From: an uncultured Bacillota bacterium
GTDB lineage: Bacteria > Bacillota_I > Bacilli_A > RFN20 > CAG-826
Length of the DNA stretch: 12,523 nucleotides
Assembly (NCBI GenBank): GCA_949298295.1
Contig: CASFWS010000019.1
Coordinates: 1 to 12,523 of the forward strand
Direction: 5' to 3'
Part shown: positions 1-7,386 of the stretch, piece after piece
Layout of the letters: the number at the start of each line of letters is the position of its first letter
Numbering within the stretch: position 1 is the stretch's first letter
Notes under the pieces: model-generated
Told to the model about the DNA's origin: nothing
Databases searched by the model: none
What the model saw: the letters and a program-made list of their open reading frames with translations, nothing else
Program-made: the position numbers and the translations under genes

Positions 1-1949
1 TTAAGGGTGACGCCCCACTCCTGGCAAGCGGAGTCGAAGACGGTCTCGACCTGGTTCTTGATTTCGTTGCCGACGTTGTCGATCGAGGCTTGGTAGCGCC
101 AGGTGAAGTCGATGGTTAGTTCGCTGCCGCGCTCGATTTCGCCGGTTCCGACGCCCGTCTGGACGGCGCTCCGGAAGAGCTGGGCGGCCATCGAGGTCGA
201 GTAGCCGTTCGGATCGACGGCCGTGTAACGGGAGACGGCCATCCTTCCGGCATCCGTATCGCGGTAGGAGATGTTGTTCTCCGGATCGATCTTATAGGCG
301 TCCGAGAGATAGCCGACGGCCGGGTTACGACCCATCGTGTCGGCAATCGTCGCCCGGTCGATGGCGAAGAAGAGACCGTCGAGGAAGTTGTCGTTGCTCA
401 TGATCCACTTCACGTCCCAAGCTTGGTTGGCGGCGTGCGGGTACTGGGTCCCGTTGGGGCCGAAGAAGTAATCCCATTCGTCGTAAGAGCAGGTATTGAG
501 GTTGATCTTGAGAATCGTCGAGCCTTCGGCGCGGCGGCCGTAAGGATCGGTCGCGTGTTCGCGGGTGTGCTCGGAGGGGCAAGTAACGTTATCGAGTTTT
601 CCGGAGATGAAACGCTGATAGGCGTCTTCTTCGTTGCTGACCTTCGTCTCGACGTAGCCTTGGAAGTTGACTTCCTCGGCATGCGAGTAGTTCGGATTCT
701 TCTGGTAGACGGTGACAACGTCCTTCTGCCACGAGGTCACGATGTAGGGGCCGGTGGAAAGAAGGTTGTCGACGGTCGTCGTGTAGTCGCCGCCGGTGGC
801 GCTGCCGATGGCGCCAAACTGCCGGGAGCCGTTCCGCCAGACCGTCGCCCAGTTGCTGCTCTCTTCGGTGATGGTGTCGGGATCGCCGCCGCCGAGCTCG
901 ATCAAATAGTCCTTCGGAAGCGGGCTGTAGAGGGTGCTCGCAAGGTTGTACATCGCGTAGAACTGGGTCTGCGGGGTGACGAACTCAAAGTCGATCGAGC
1001 CCTCTTCCTCGTTCAGCTGGATGCCGACATTGGCCCAAGTCTCATCGTTGTGCTCAGGGGCGTAGACGTAGTCATTGGCCCCGGCAAAGCCGGAGGCATC
1101 GGTCGTGAGACCACTGGTCCGGAAGAGGTTGTTGTCGAGGATGGCCCGGAACGGAGTGAGGTAGTCCTCAAGCTCGATCGGGCGGCCATTGTAATCTTCG
1201 TAGTACTTGCTGGTCGGCGCGATCGAATAGCAGTACTTGTTGGGATCGTCGGCCCCGGTGTGGAGACGGACCCTCCACCGCCGATAGGTCGTGCCCTCGG
1301 CGTATTCCACTTCGTTTCCTTCATCGTCGAGAGGAACCGGGCGCTCGTCCTTGGCGAGGACCGGACGCCAAATATAGCCGTCCTTGGTCGCGTTCATGGT
1401 CACGCTGAAATAGCTGTTGCTGATCATGCCGTTGCGGCCGCCGACGTCTTCGCCGGAGGAATTCCAGTAGTTGAACGTGCCCGAGTCGGTCGTCGTGTAC
1501 CCCTGGAAATAATTGGGATAGGTCGCCCCGCTGATGGGCTGGCCGTTCCACATGTTGCCGTTCGGGTCGAGCTTCGACTCGTTGATGCCGAAGCCGTAGT
1601 TCTCGATGTAGGTGTCGCTCGCGAGGGTGATCCGCGGCGAGAAGAGCTCGAGCGTGGCGTCGTCGTAAAGGGGGATGCCCGCCAAGTGGTGGCGCATCGC
1701 GTAGTCCTCCATCTTGTAGAGGAGGTTGGATTGATAGTCTACCCAGTCTTTCTGGCTCATGTCAGCCGGCTTTTCGGTCCAGTCGTAGACGCCGTTGGCC
1801 AGCGGATTCTTGCTGTAGTCAACGCCCGTAGAACTACTGGTCGTCGATCCAGCGCCGCCGCCTGAACTGGAGCTAGAAACGATTTGCTCATTGCAGGCCA
1901 CGAGGGCAAAACCCCCGAGAAGACCTAGCAAAATCAGACTTTTCTTCAT
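1..1949 (-). CDS. OppA-like peptide ABC transporter substrate-binding lipoprotein (C-terminus beyond left edge)
   Basis: Likely binds oligopeptides outside the membrane and hands them to an Opp/Dpp-type ABC permease. The frame is open for 649 codons and leaves the window without a stop. The start is the ATG at 1949-1947, preceded by GAAAGGAGT. The first 19 residues are a lipoprotein signal ending in LVAC (Cys19), followed by a Ser/Gly/Thr tether to about residue 40. Family 5 solute-binding hallmarks are visible: STGPYIVTSW at 398-407, KNPNYSH at 417-423, GKLDNV at about 450, and LFFAIDRATIADTMG around 526-540, which matches the usual ALxYAIDRxxIA region. That last motif sits much further from the N-terminus than in typical OppA, so the N-terminal lobe is enlarged. 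Permease and ATPase genes are not visible; they could lie beyond the left edge. Specificity (oligopeptide, dipeptide or other) cannot be read from sequence alone. Confidence 0.9.
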   Translation of the reverse strand, partial: MKKSLILLGLLGGFALVACNEQIVSSSSSGGGAGSTTSSSTGVDYSKNPLANGVYDWTEKPADMSQKDWVDYQSNLLYKMEDYAMRHHLAGIPLYDDATLELFSPRITLASDTYIENYGFGINESKLDPNGNMWNGQPISGATYPNYFQGYTTTDSGTFNYWNSSGEDVGGRNGMISNSYFSVTMNATKDGYIWRPVLAKDERPVPLDDEGNEVEYAEGTTYRRWRVRLHTGADDPNKYCYSIAPTSKYYEDYNGRPIELEDYLTPFRAILDNNLFRTSGLTTDASGFAGANDYVYAPEHNDETWANVGIQLNEEEGSIDFEFVTPQTQFYAMYNLASTLYSPLPKDYLIELGGGDPDTITEESSNWATVWRNGSRQFGAIGSATGGDYTTTVDNLLSTGPYIVTSWQKDVVTVYQKNPNYSHAEEVNFQGYVETKVSNEEDAYQRFISGKLDNVTCPSEHTREHATDPYGRRAEGSTILKINLNTCSYDEWDYFFGPNGTQYPHAANQAWDVKWIMSNDNFLDGLFFAIDRATIADTMGRNPAVGYLSDAYKIDPENNISYRDTDAGRMAVSRYTAVDPNGYSTSMAAQLFRSAVQTGVGTGEIERGSELTIDFTWRYQASIDNVGNEIKNQVETVFDSACQEWGVTL

Positions 1950-1972
1950 GGGTGCTGCACTCCTTTCTTTCT

Positions 1973-2001
1973 AAAAAAGCAACGGGCGTAATCCTCGCCC
2001 G
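1973..2001 (-). terminator. Hairpin plus T-tract between the DUF3899-like gene and the OppA-like gene
   Basis: Read on the minus strand, CGGGCG (2001-1996) and CGCCCG (1988-1983) form a 6-bp stem with a 7-nt loop, followed after a few bases by six T (1978-1973). It fits a modest Rho-independent terminator for the DUF3899-like gene. It also lies immediately downstream of the predicted +1 of the OppA-like gene, so it is part of that gene's 5' leader and could act as an attenuator or stabilising stem. Confidence 0.55.
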
Positions 2002-2009
2002 CGCAAAGA

Positions 2010-2037
2010 AGTATCCACTTACCCGATAATATGTCAA
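2010..2037 (-). promoter_or_regulatory. Sigma-A-type promoter for the OppA-like gene
   Basis: On the minus strand there is a perfect -35 TTGACA (2037-2032), a 16-nt spacer and GATACT (2015-2010) as -10, matching TATAAT at four of six positions. The predicted start is about 2002-2004, giving a leader of about 50 nt before the ATG at 1949. Confidence 0.65.
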
Positions 2038-2065
2038 TAATTATTTTCAACAACTTCCGAGGCGG

Positions 2066-2476
2066 CTATATGCAATGCCAAACAATCAGCAAAACGATGG
2101 CCAAAAGGAAGTAGTAACCGGCATTGGCAAACCACGGCAAATAGTAGGCTTTGCGCCGCTTTCGCTTCTCGTTCATCCCGATTTGGTAGTCCCCGGCCGT
2201 CTTGTATCGCCGCTCGGTCGGGCGGGGCCGGAAAGACAAAAAGAGGGCATAGGCCGAGTAACCAAGAACGTCAAAACTCCCGCCTCTCGTCGCAAAGCGA
2301 AGGCCGCAGAAGGCCAAAAGAAGCCCAGCGCTAACGAAAGCCCCGTCGGAATAGTATGCAATGTAGGTCGGAGAATGATAGCCGCCAACGAGGAGCCAAA
2401 AGGAAACGAAGAAAACGGCTCCCAAGACCGTTGAAACGATGGTCTCGATCAACAACGCTTTGGCCTGCTCGTTCAT
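2066..2476 (-). CDS. DUF3899-like integral membrane protein
   Basis: A 136-residue membrane protein of unknown function. Three hydrophobic segments are visible: about residues 8-30, 45-62 and 115-135. Between the second and third lies a positively charged, Arg/Lys-rich stretch (NEKRKRRK near 103-109) that should face the cytoplasm. The second segment, followed by RGGSFDVLGYS, resembles the DUF3899 pattern of a short membrane protein common in Bacilli (GLL..G.FD...Y). The match is from memory of the family and not a search. The ATG at 2476 is the only good start; upstream AAGGAAAAGGAAAA is a rather distant purine-rich site. The gene is divergent from the M6 peptidase gene and upstream of the OppA-like gene on the same strand, ending in TAG. 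No catalytic residues are evident. Confidence 0.72.
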   Translation of the reverse strand: MNEQAKALLIETIVSTVLGAVFFVSFWLLVGGYHSPTYIAYYSDGAFVSAGLLLAFCGLRFATRGGSFDVLGYSAYALFLSFRPRPTERRYKTAGDYQIGMNEKRKRRKAYYLPWFANAGYYFLLAIVLLIVWHCI

Positions 2477-2511
2477 CGATGGGCTATTTTCCTTTTCCTT
2501 GACGAAAAAGA

Positions 2512-2521
2512 CAAGGCCTTG
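2512..2521. promoter_or_regulatory. 10-bp perfect palindrome in the divergent intergenic region
   Basis: CAAGGCCTTG lies between the divergent DUF3899-like and M6 genes, just upstream of the predicted -35 for the M6 operon. Further CCTTG/CAAGG half-sites flank it (CCTTG at 2497-2501). It could be an operator, but a GC-rich 10-mer palindrome may arise by chance. Confidence 0.25.
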
Positions 2522-2531
2522 AAAATAAGGA

Positions 2532-2559
2532 TTGAAGATTTCTCCGTCTTGAGTATTTT
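2532..2559 (+). promoter_or_regulatory. Probable promoter of the M6 peptidase operon
   Basis: TTGAAG (2532-2537), a 16-nt spacer and TATTTT (2554-2559) each match four of six consensus positions. Predicted +1 is near 2566, 40 nt before the ATG. No better pair was found between the divergent genes. Confidence 0.4.
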
Positions 2560-2562
2560 AAG

Positions 2563-2582
2563 AGGCGCGTTGAAGCGCGTTT
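2563..2582 (+). other. GC-rich hairpin at the 5' end of the M6 operon leader
   Basis: CGCG (2566-2569) pairs with CGCG (2576-2579) around a TTGAAG loop, and can extend outward with two G-T pairs and one A-T pair. It is followed by TTTATTTTATA and then the AAGGAGG ribosome binding site. The stem sits at the predicted transcript start. Confidence 0.4.
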
Positions 2583-2605
2583 ATTTTATAAAGGAGGTTA
2601 TAGAC

Positions 2606-4714
2606 ATGAAAAAGAGCAATGTCCTCGGCGCTGCCTTCCTCTTGGCCGCCATGGCTCTCGTCTCCTGCACCCAGACGGGCGACAGCAGCGAAAGCGGCGA
2701 GAGCAGCTCGGAGGAAACCAGCTCATCGGAAGTCGTTTCCCCGCGTCGCCTCGAAGCGACCATCGAGCACTCGGTCATTCCAGCCGGGGCGACTTTCTAC
2801 GACGGCTGCGCCCCGACGATCACCTACATTGACGAAACGGCGGGCGAGACGACCGACATTTCCAACTACTTCAACCAGCTTCGTTTCCAAATCTCGCCGA
2901 TCGTCAACGGCGAGGTCGATTCCGCGACTACTTACGACGCGACTGACGCCCTCCCGGTGGGCGAGTATGAGGCCAGGATCACGGCCCGTTCCCGCACGGC
3001 GAGGGTCAACTTCACCGTCGAGGAAGGAACGGTCGAAACGGCAAGCGAAGGCAATGGCTACAAGACGATTTACGGTACCGACGAGGACTTCACCCGGCTG
3101 GCTCTCTCCAATGGTGACGTGACGCTCGGGACCCTCGGGGAAGGCAACTTCCCGTCCAAGGGTACCGTCAACGTCCTCGTCATCCCGGTCATCTTCTCGG
3201 AAATGGAAAACACCGCCTCGGCCTTCAGCGAGGAAGAGCTCGCTCTCCTCGAACGGGCCTACAACGGGACCGATTCCGAAGGCCCGGAAGACACGCGGAC
3301 GGCTTGGGAATCCCTCCACAGCTACTACCAGAAGTCTTCCTATGGCCAGCTCGACGTCGAGGCGACGATCGCCCCGGTCTACGTCTACGGAAGCCGGTCT
3401 ACCGACCTTAACGAAAACGACGGCAGCAATGCCCACCGCATCGTCCAGGCGGCCTTGGACGACTACCAGCGGACCCATCCCGACATGTCGATGTTCGACG
3501 CCAACAAGGACGGCTACATCGACTCGGTCAACGTCATCTACAAAACGCTGGCCCCGATCGATTCCTCCAACCCGAGCGACCTCTGGTGGAACTTCACCTC
3601 GAACGCCAGCAATCAGCCGAACGTTTCGAACCCGACCCTCCACCGCTTCTTCTGGTCGGCCTACTCGATGATGGAAACCGGCTACTACCCGGATGTACCG
3701 GCCGAAGCCAACGTCGACCCCCACGTCCTCGTCCACGAGCACGGGCACGCCATGGGACTTAGTGACTACTACTCCTATGACCAGGACGCCACGACCGGCG
3801 GGAAGTCTGAGGCCCCGGCTGGCTGCGCCGACATGATGGACATGAACGTCGGCGACCACAACGCCTACTCCAAGATGAGGTTCAACTGGCTCCGCGACAG
3901 CGCCGACGACGAAGGCCTTAACGTCATGTACGTCGACGGCTCGAGCGACAACTTCACGGTTACCATCGACTCGTTTGCCGACGAGGGCGACGTCCTCATC
4001 GTCAGGAACACGACGACCGATCCGTGGAACGAAACCCCCTACGACGAATACCTCATCGTCACCTACTACACCCCGACCGGGGTCAACGCCCTCGACTCCC
4101 TCGGCTATGGCGAATGGACCCAGTACAACGAAAGCACCGGGACGACCGGCGCCGGAAACGGCGGTCCCTACCGGTACCCTGGCGTCCAGGTCTTCCACGT
4201 CGATGCCCGCGTCGGCGCCCAAGTCGGAAAGCTGACTTCCAATGGGGAAATCGACAAAGACACCCTCACTTGGGAATACACCGACAACATCTACACGACC
4301 GACCACTACGATACTGCTTCTGGCACCTATGAATCGGCGGCCGTCTTCCTCACCGACAACACCCCGTCCCGTTCCTTGAAGATCGTCGACGGCGAGCAGG
4401 TCGGCGGAGGCGATGCCGAACTCGAGGCCATCCTCTCGAGCGGCGACGACGGCTTCCGCTCCACCTCCTATGCCAACCTCATGGGCATCCAAAGCAACCT
4501 CTTCGGCACCAAGGAGTACGCCGAGGCCAACGACTTCCAGTCCAAGGAGATGTACGGCGGCTACACCTACTCCAACTACCTTGGCTGGCGTTACTTCGAG
4601 AACGAGCTCGTCTGGAACGATGGCTCGACCCTCAACTGGACGTTCTCGGTCGAAAGCCAGACCGACACCACCGCCACCCTCCACTTCGTCAACAACGCTG
4701 CCATTGAAGGATAA
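2606..4714 (+). CDS. Lipid-anchored M6-family zinc metallopeptidase
   Basis: A 702-residue surface protease expected to cleave extracellular proteins. The ATG at 2606 follows AAGGAGG; a TTG 29 codons upstream in frame lacks a site. The lipoprotein signal ends in LVSC (Cys21), followed by a Ser/Glu tether to about 45 and a beta-rich Ig-like region (about 48-140). The M6 core follows: NVLVIPVIF near 189-197, ESLHSYYQKSSYGQLDV near 235-251, a calcium-loop-like D298-x-N300-x-D302-G-Y-x-D306, and HEHGHAMGLSD with His377, Glu378, His381 and Asp387 as the expected zinc/catalytic set. DMMDMNVGDHNAYSK (409-423) corresponds to the M6 Met-turn region. The C-terminal part (about 460-702) is a beta-rich accessory region. 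No active-site residue is missing. It is the first gene of an operon with the lipoprotein 59 nt downstream. M6 assignment is firm; the substrate is unknown. Confidence 0.93.
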   Translation: MKKSNVLGAAFLLAAMALVSCTQTGDSSESGESSSEETSSSEVVSPRRLEATIEHSVIPAGATFYDGCAPTITYIDETAGETTDISNYFNQLRFQISPIVNGEVDSATTYDATDALPVGEYEARITARSRTARVNFTVEEGTVETASEGNGYKTIYGTDEDFTRLALSNGDVTLGTLGEGNFPSKGTVNVLVIPVIFSEMENTASAFSEEELALLERAYNGTDSEGPEDTRTAWESLHSYYQKSSYGQLDVEATIAPVYVYGSRSTDLNENDGSNAHRIVQAALDDYQRTHPDMSMFDANKDGYIDSVNVIYKTLAPIDSSNPSDLWWNFTSNASNQPNVSNPTLHRFFWSAYSMMETGYYPDVPAEANVDPHVLVHEHGHAMGLSDYYSYDQDATTGGKSEAPAGCADMMDMNVGDHNAYSKMRFNWLRDSADDEGLNVMYVDGSSDNFTVTIDSFADEGDVLIVRNTTTDPWNETPYDEYLIVTYYTPTGVNALDSLGYGEWTQYNESTGTTGAGNGGPYRYPGVQVFHVDARVGAQVGKLTSNGEIDKDTLTWEYTDNIYTTDHYDTASGTYESAAVFLTDNTPSRSLKIVDGEQVGGGDAELEAILSSGDDGFRSTSYANLMGIQSNLFGTKEYAEANDFQSKEMYGGYTYSNYLGWRYFENELVWNDGSTLNWTFSVESQTDTTATLHFVNNAAIEG

Positions 4715-4773
4715 TTGTTGAAAAACAAATATCTCGGCATATATTGGCAAAGCACCAAGAAAGGAAACATCAC

Positions 4774-6726
4774 ATGAAAAGCAAAGGATTACTTGTCCTG
4801 ACGGCTCTTCTCGGCACGGGCCTCGTGCTTGGAAGCTGCGGCCAGACGACCACCTCTTCGGAAAGCGGGGCTGGGTCTACCTCTTCCGAGACGGAAACCT
4901 CCGAAAGCCTCCCCGGTACCTCGGGAAGCGAAACCTCCGAGGCTCCGGTCTCCGACTACACGGCGACCCGGGTCACCATCAGCGGCAGCACGCCGGAACG
5001 GGTCACCGTCGGAGAGACGATCGACTTTAGCCAGTACGTAACCGTGAGCGCCCCGGAAAACGGGACCTTTGGCCTCCGCGTCCGCGAAGGCTCGACCGGC
5101 ACCGCCGAAATCGACGGGCACAATGTCACCATTACCGGCGCCGGCTCGATCGGCATCCAAATCGTCGGGGCCAATGACGTCAACCTCCGCCTTTGGACCA
5201 TCACCGCCATCGCCGCCGACACCAAGGAAATGGCCGACTACCTCACCGCCCTTTCCTACAACTACACCGTCGACTGGCGCGACGCGACCGGCAGCTCGCT
5301 CTACGGGCTCACCTACCACAACGAAAACTACTGGCTTGCCCTTAGCGGAATCGATAACAGCGCCGACCAGACTTCCTCGACCTGGAGCTTCTGGGGTTCC
5401 ATCCAAGCTGGCGAACACCGTTACGAAGTCGACTTCTACGAAGACTACGACTACGTTGAGCAGACCGTCAGCTACCGTTACGAAGCCCACCCCGGCATCT
5501 TCGACGACTCGCTCTATTACGCGGCCGCCGAGATGGCCTTCAACGAAGACACCGTCTCGACCGATCCGGAGACCGGCCTTACCATGATCACCGATGCCGG
5601 CGTTTCGAGCCTCATCCAGACGGGCGTCGGCACCAACTACGAAATGATCAAGGAATTGCTTCTCGAGCCCGACGGCTACGAGCAGGCTTACCTTATCCCG
5701 CTCTACGAGAACGAAGGGGATGCCCAAATTGCCGGGGTACGCATCATCTTCGCCACCTCGACCCTTGAGATGGTCTCGACCTGCGACATCTACGCCGCCG
5801 GCGAAACCTCCTTCGATGTGCTCGACGAATTCGTCGCCGAGGGTGTGCCGCCTTCATACGTCACCTTCGACACGCTAGGCGATTACCTCGGCGGCCAGGT
5901 TGCCGAACAGGCTTCCACCACCATCGAGGCTTCCATCTCCTATGGCGCCTACGTCACGAATAGCGAGACGGGCGAAACCAGCTGGCAAGATGCTTCGACG
6001 GCCGGAGCCTCTGGCCTCGAATCGAATCTCGGCATCGTGAGCAACGCCCCGGCCGGGACCTACAACGCGACCGTCGACGGCGACAGCTACTACAGCACCG
6101 CGACCTTCAGCCCGCTCTACTTCACGAACGATTCTCCGATCTACGCCGCGGTTGGCCAGGATAGCGACGGCCACTACTACCGCATGGACGGCGAAAATCC
6201 TGAGGCTTGGGAGACCAAGACCGACCTCGGTACCGACTTCGTCCTCTGGGACGAGGATGGCATCTCGACGGTCTTCAATGCTGAATACAACCTCGTCGGC
6301 GTCGAATACCTCACCCCGGCGGCCCTTACGACCGACTACCTGAAGAGCCTCCCCTACACCTCGATCGCGACGGAAGGAACCGTTACGACGGCCACCGTCG
6401 ACGCCATCGAAGACGAAGGGAAACTCATCGAGATCATCACCGGTCTCATCCCGCAAGTCGGCACCTACGTCGTCGCCGGCGTCCTCGGCGGCATCACCGG
6501 CCGCGACGGCGCTCCGTGCTACACCCTCTTCGATTCGCCGACCATCGTCTACGACAGCGCGACGGGCGAAGTCTCCTTCGAGGCTATCCTCCCGAGCCTT
6601 GCCGAGGATACGACGCTTGGCGCCTACGTCGGGCTCCGTCTCCAGGTCACCCTCAGCGACTTCGGGACGACCGAAGTCCCGGCCTTCGGCTTCGTCCAAG
6701 CCGAACCGACCGAGCCGGCGGCCTAA
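4774..6726 (+). CDS. Unrecognised 650-residue lipoprotein, partner of the M6 peptidase
   Basis: I do not recognise the main body of this protein. The ATG at 4774 is chosen because AAGAAAGGA lies 8 nt upstream and a lipoprotein signal follows directly, ending in LGSC (Cys22). A long Ser/Thr/Glu tether spans about 23-60. Residues about 64-146 look like a bacterial Ig-like (Big_2-type) domain (TRVTISGST, VTVGETIDF, a GxxVTITGAG turn). The remaining 500 residues are rich in Tyr, Thr and acidic residues with alternating polar/hydrophobic pattern, as in secreted beta-rich proteins; two similar-sized halves (about 150-365 and 370-645) may be a diverged duplication. A Gly/Val-rich hydrophobic patch occurs near 570. 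No catalytic motif is visible. It lies 59 nt after the M6 gene without an intervening terminator, so it is probably co-transcribed and may be a receptor, inhibitor or substrate-presenting partner (inference). Confidence 0.85.
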   Translation: MKSKGLLVLTALLGTGLVLGSCGQTTTSSESGAGSTSSETETSESLPGTSGSETSEAPVSDYTATRVTISGSTPERVTVGETIDFSQYVTVSAPENGTFGLRVREGSTGTAEIDGHNVTITGAGSIGIQIVGANDVNLRLWTITAIAADTKEMADYLTALSYNYTVDWRDATGSSLYGLTYHNENYWLALSGIDNSADQTSSTWSFWGSIQAGEHRYEVDFYEDYDYVEQTVSYRYEAHPGIFDDSLYYAAAEMAFNEDTVSTDPETGLTMITDAGVSSLIQTGVGTNYEMIKELLLEPDGYEQAYLIPLYENEGDAQIAGVRIIFATSTLEMVSTCDIYAAGETSFDVLDEFVAEGVPPSYVTFDTLGDYLGGQVAEQASTTIEASISYGAYVTNSETGETSWQDASTAGASGLESNLGIVSNAPAGTYNATVDGDSYYSTATFSPLYFTNDSPIYAAVGQDSDGHYYRMDGENPEAWETKTDLGTDFVLWDEDGISTVFNAEYNLVGVEYLTPAALTTDYLKSLPYTSIATEGTVTTATVDAIEDEGKLIEIITGLIPQVGTYVVAGVLGGITGRDGAPCYTLFDSPTIVYDSATGEVSFEAILPSLAEDTTLGAYVGLRLQVTLSDFGTTEVPAFGFVQAEPTEPAA

Positions 6727-6745
6727 GCGGCACTTCATCCAAACC

Positions 6746-6775
6746 AAAAGCGGGCCCTTTCTGGGGCCCGCTTTT
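6746..6775 (+). terminator. Strong Rho-independent terminator of the M6 operon
   Basis: AAAAGCGGGCCC (6746-6757) and GGGCCCGCTTTT (6764-6775) form a perfect 12-bp stem with a 6-nt loop, and the T-run ends the 3' arm with CTTGT following. It is 20 nt after the stop codon. The A-run on the other side lets it work in both directions. Confidence 0.93.
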
Positions 6776-6828
6776 CTTGTTCCCAGCCAAGCAGCTGAGC
6801 AGTCTTTAGAACGGAGAGTTACGGACCA

Positions 6829-6862
6829 GGGCAAGGCATTCGGGTTTGCTTTTTGCCTGCCC
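6829..6862. repeat. Imperfect inverted repeat (hairpin)
   Basis: GGGCA-A-GGCA (6829-6838) pairs with TGCC-TGCCC (6854-6862): nine base pairs with one bulged A and a loop of about 15 nt. No T-run follows on either strand, so it is not a standard terminator. Confidence 0.5.
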
Positions 6863-6968
6863 TACTTACCTTAGGCGACGGCCGTCTCAAAACGCCGTCT
6901 CGATAATCGCGGCAGGATACAAGGAGGCGCGCCTTATCCGATGAATGAGAGTCCCTCCCTTCTCTTGG

Positions 6969-6995
6969 CCTCGCGGTCCTTTCCAAACCGCAAGG
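6969..6995. repeat. Imperfect inverted repeat (hairpin)
   Basis: CCT-C-GCGGT (6969-6977) pairs with ACCGC-A-AGG (6987-6995): eight pairs around one C/A mismatch and a 9-nt loop. No T-run follows. Function unknown. Confidence 0.4.
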
Positions 6996-7220
6996 AATGC
7001 ACCTTAAACGCTCTATGTATCCCCCTTCGAAGAGGCGCCGGCATACCGAAAAGGATAATGACCCTAAACAAGGCCATGGCGATTCCTCAAAACAAAACCG
7101 GACCATTCTCGGAAGCCACTTTCAAAATATCGGCAAGGCACCACATTTCCCTTTGAGAGACCCACGGCGACACCTTTCCCTGCCCTTCGATTCACAGCCA
7201 TTTAGTTTTCGGAGATATAA

Positions 7221-7237
7221 AGGCATAGAACATGCCT
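7221..7237. repeat. Short inverted repeat (hairpin)
   Basis: AGGCAT and ATGCCT form a 6-bp stem with a 5-nt loop, directly after a TATAAA-like sequence (7216-7221). A TTCACA lies upstream but with a 19-nt spacing, so a promoter here is doubtful. Confidence 0.3.
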
Positions 7238-7330
7238 CTGCGGAGGGAAGAAGACTTTGCAAGCAAACGATCGACCAAAAAACGCCCGCCAAACCCCCTT
7301 CTTTTTGGGAAAATCCTTCATTTGCATAAG

Positions 7331-7371
7331 AAAAGCCGCCCTTCCGGCGCATTGGCCGGATGGAGGGCGGC
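7331..7371 (-). terminator. Rho-independent terminator of the LRR/InlB-repeat operon
   Basis: On the minus strand GCCGCCCT (7371-7364) pairs with AGGGCGGC (7342-7335), with an inner stem of six pairs (TCCGGC/GCCGGA), a three-base bulge and a 6-nt loop. The 3' arm is followed by TTTTCTTATG. It starts 16 nt past the TAG stop at 7387. Confidence 0.88.
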
Positions 7372-7386
7372 AATTCCTCGTATCGT

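Larger units (their letters stand above)
6776..7330. other. Non-coding stretch between two facing terminators
   Basis: About 555 bp with no convincing gene. Frames here lack ribosome binding sites, have no signal peptide or domain-like pattern, and lack the C/G third-position bias of the neighbours. It is less GC-rich than the genes. It holds at least three local hairpins (6829-6862, 6969-6995, 7221-7237). I see no tRNA, SRP RNA, tmRNA or RNase P signature. It may be a decayed gene, an unrecognised RNA or plain spacer. Confidence 0.5.

Noticed and set aside
423..1865. 480-codon open frame on the plus strand
   Set aside because: Lies wholly opposite the OppA-like gene. The C/G third-position bias of the real gene removes stops from this antisense frame. 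The product is a Val/Gly/Asp/Arg-rich run without domains or a ribosome binding site.
2519..2605. In-frame TTG start adding 29 residues to the M6 protein
   Set aside because: It would bury the lipoprotein signal, overlaps the predicted promoter and has no ribosome binding site, whereas the ATG at 2606 follows AAGGAGG.
4715..4728. TTGTT/AACAA inverted repeat after the M6 gene
   Set aside because: Five A-T-rich pairs with no T-run; too weak for a terminator, so the two genes are treated as one operon.
2723..4750. 675-codon open frame on the minus strand
   Set aside because: Antisense shadow of the M6 gene, which has intact zinc-site motifs, a signal peptide and a strong ribosome binding site. 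The antisense product is low-complexity Val/Gly/Arg/Asp.
4789..6834. Two minus-strand frames of about 310-320 codons (4789-5727, 5875-6834)
   Set aside because: Both are opposite the 650-residue lipoprotein gene and show the same antisense composition; one also runs through the strong terminator.
6819..7373. Frames of 71-110 codons in the non-coding gap, both strands
   Set aside because: No ribosome binding sites, no plausible hydrophobic or domain pattern, and mutual overlap in several frames. Some cross the terminator at 7331-7371.
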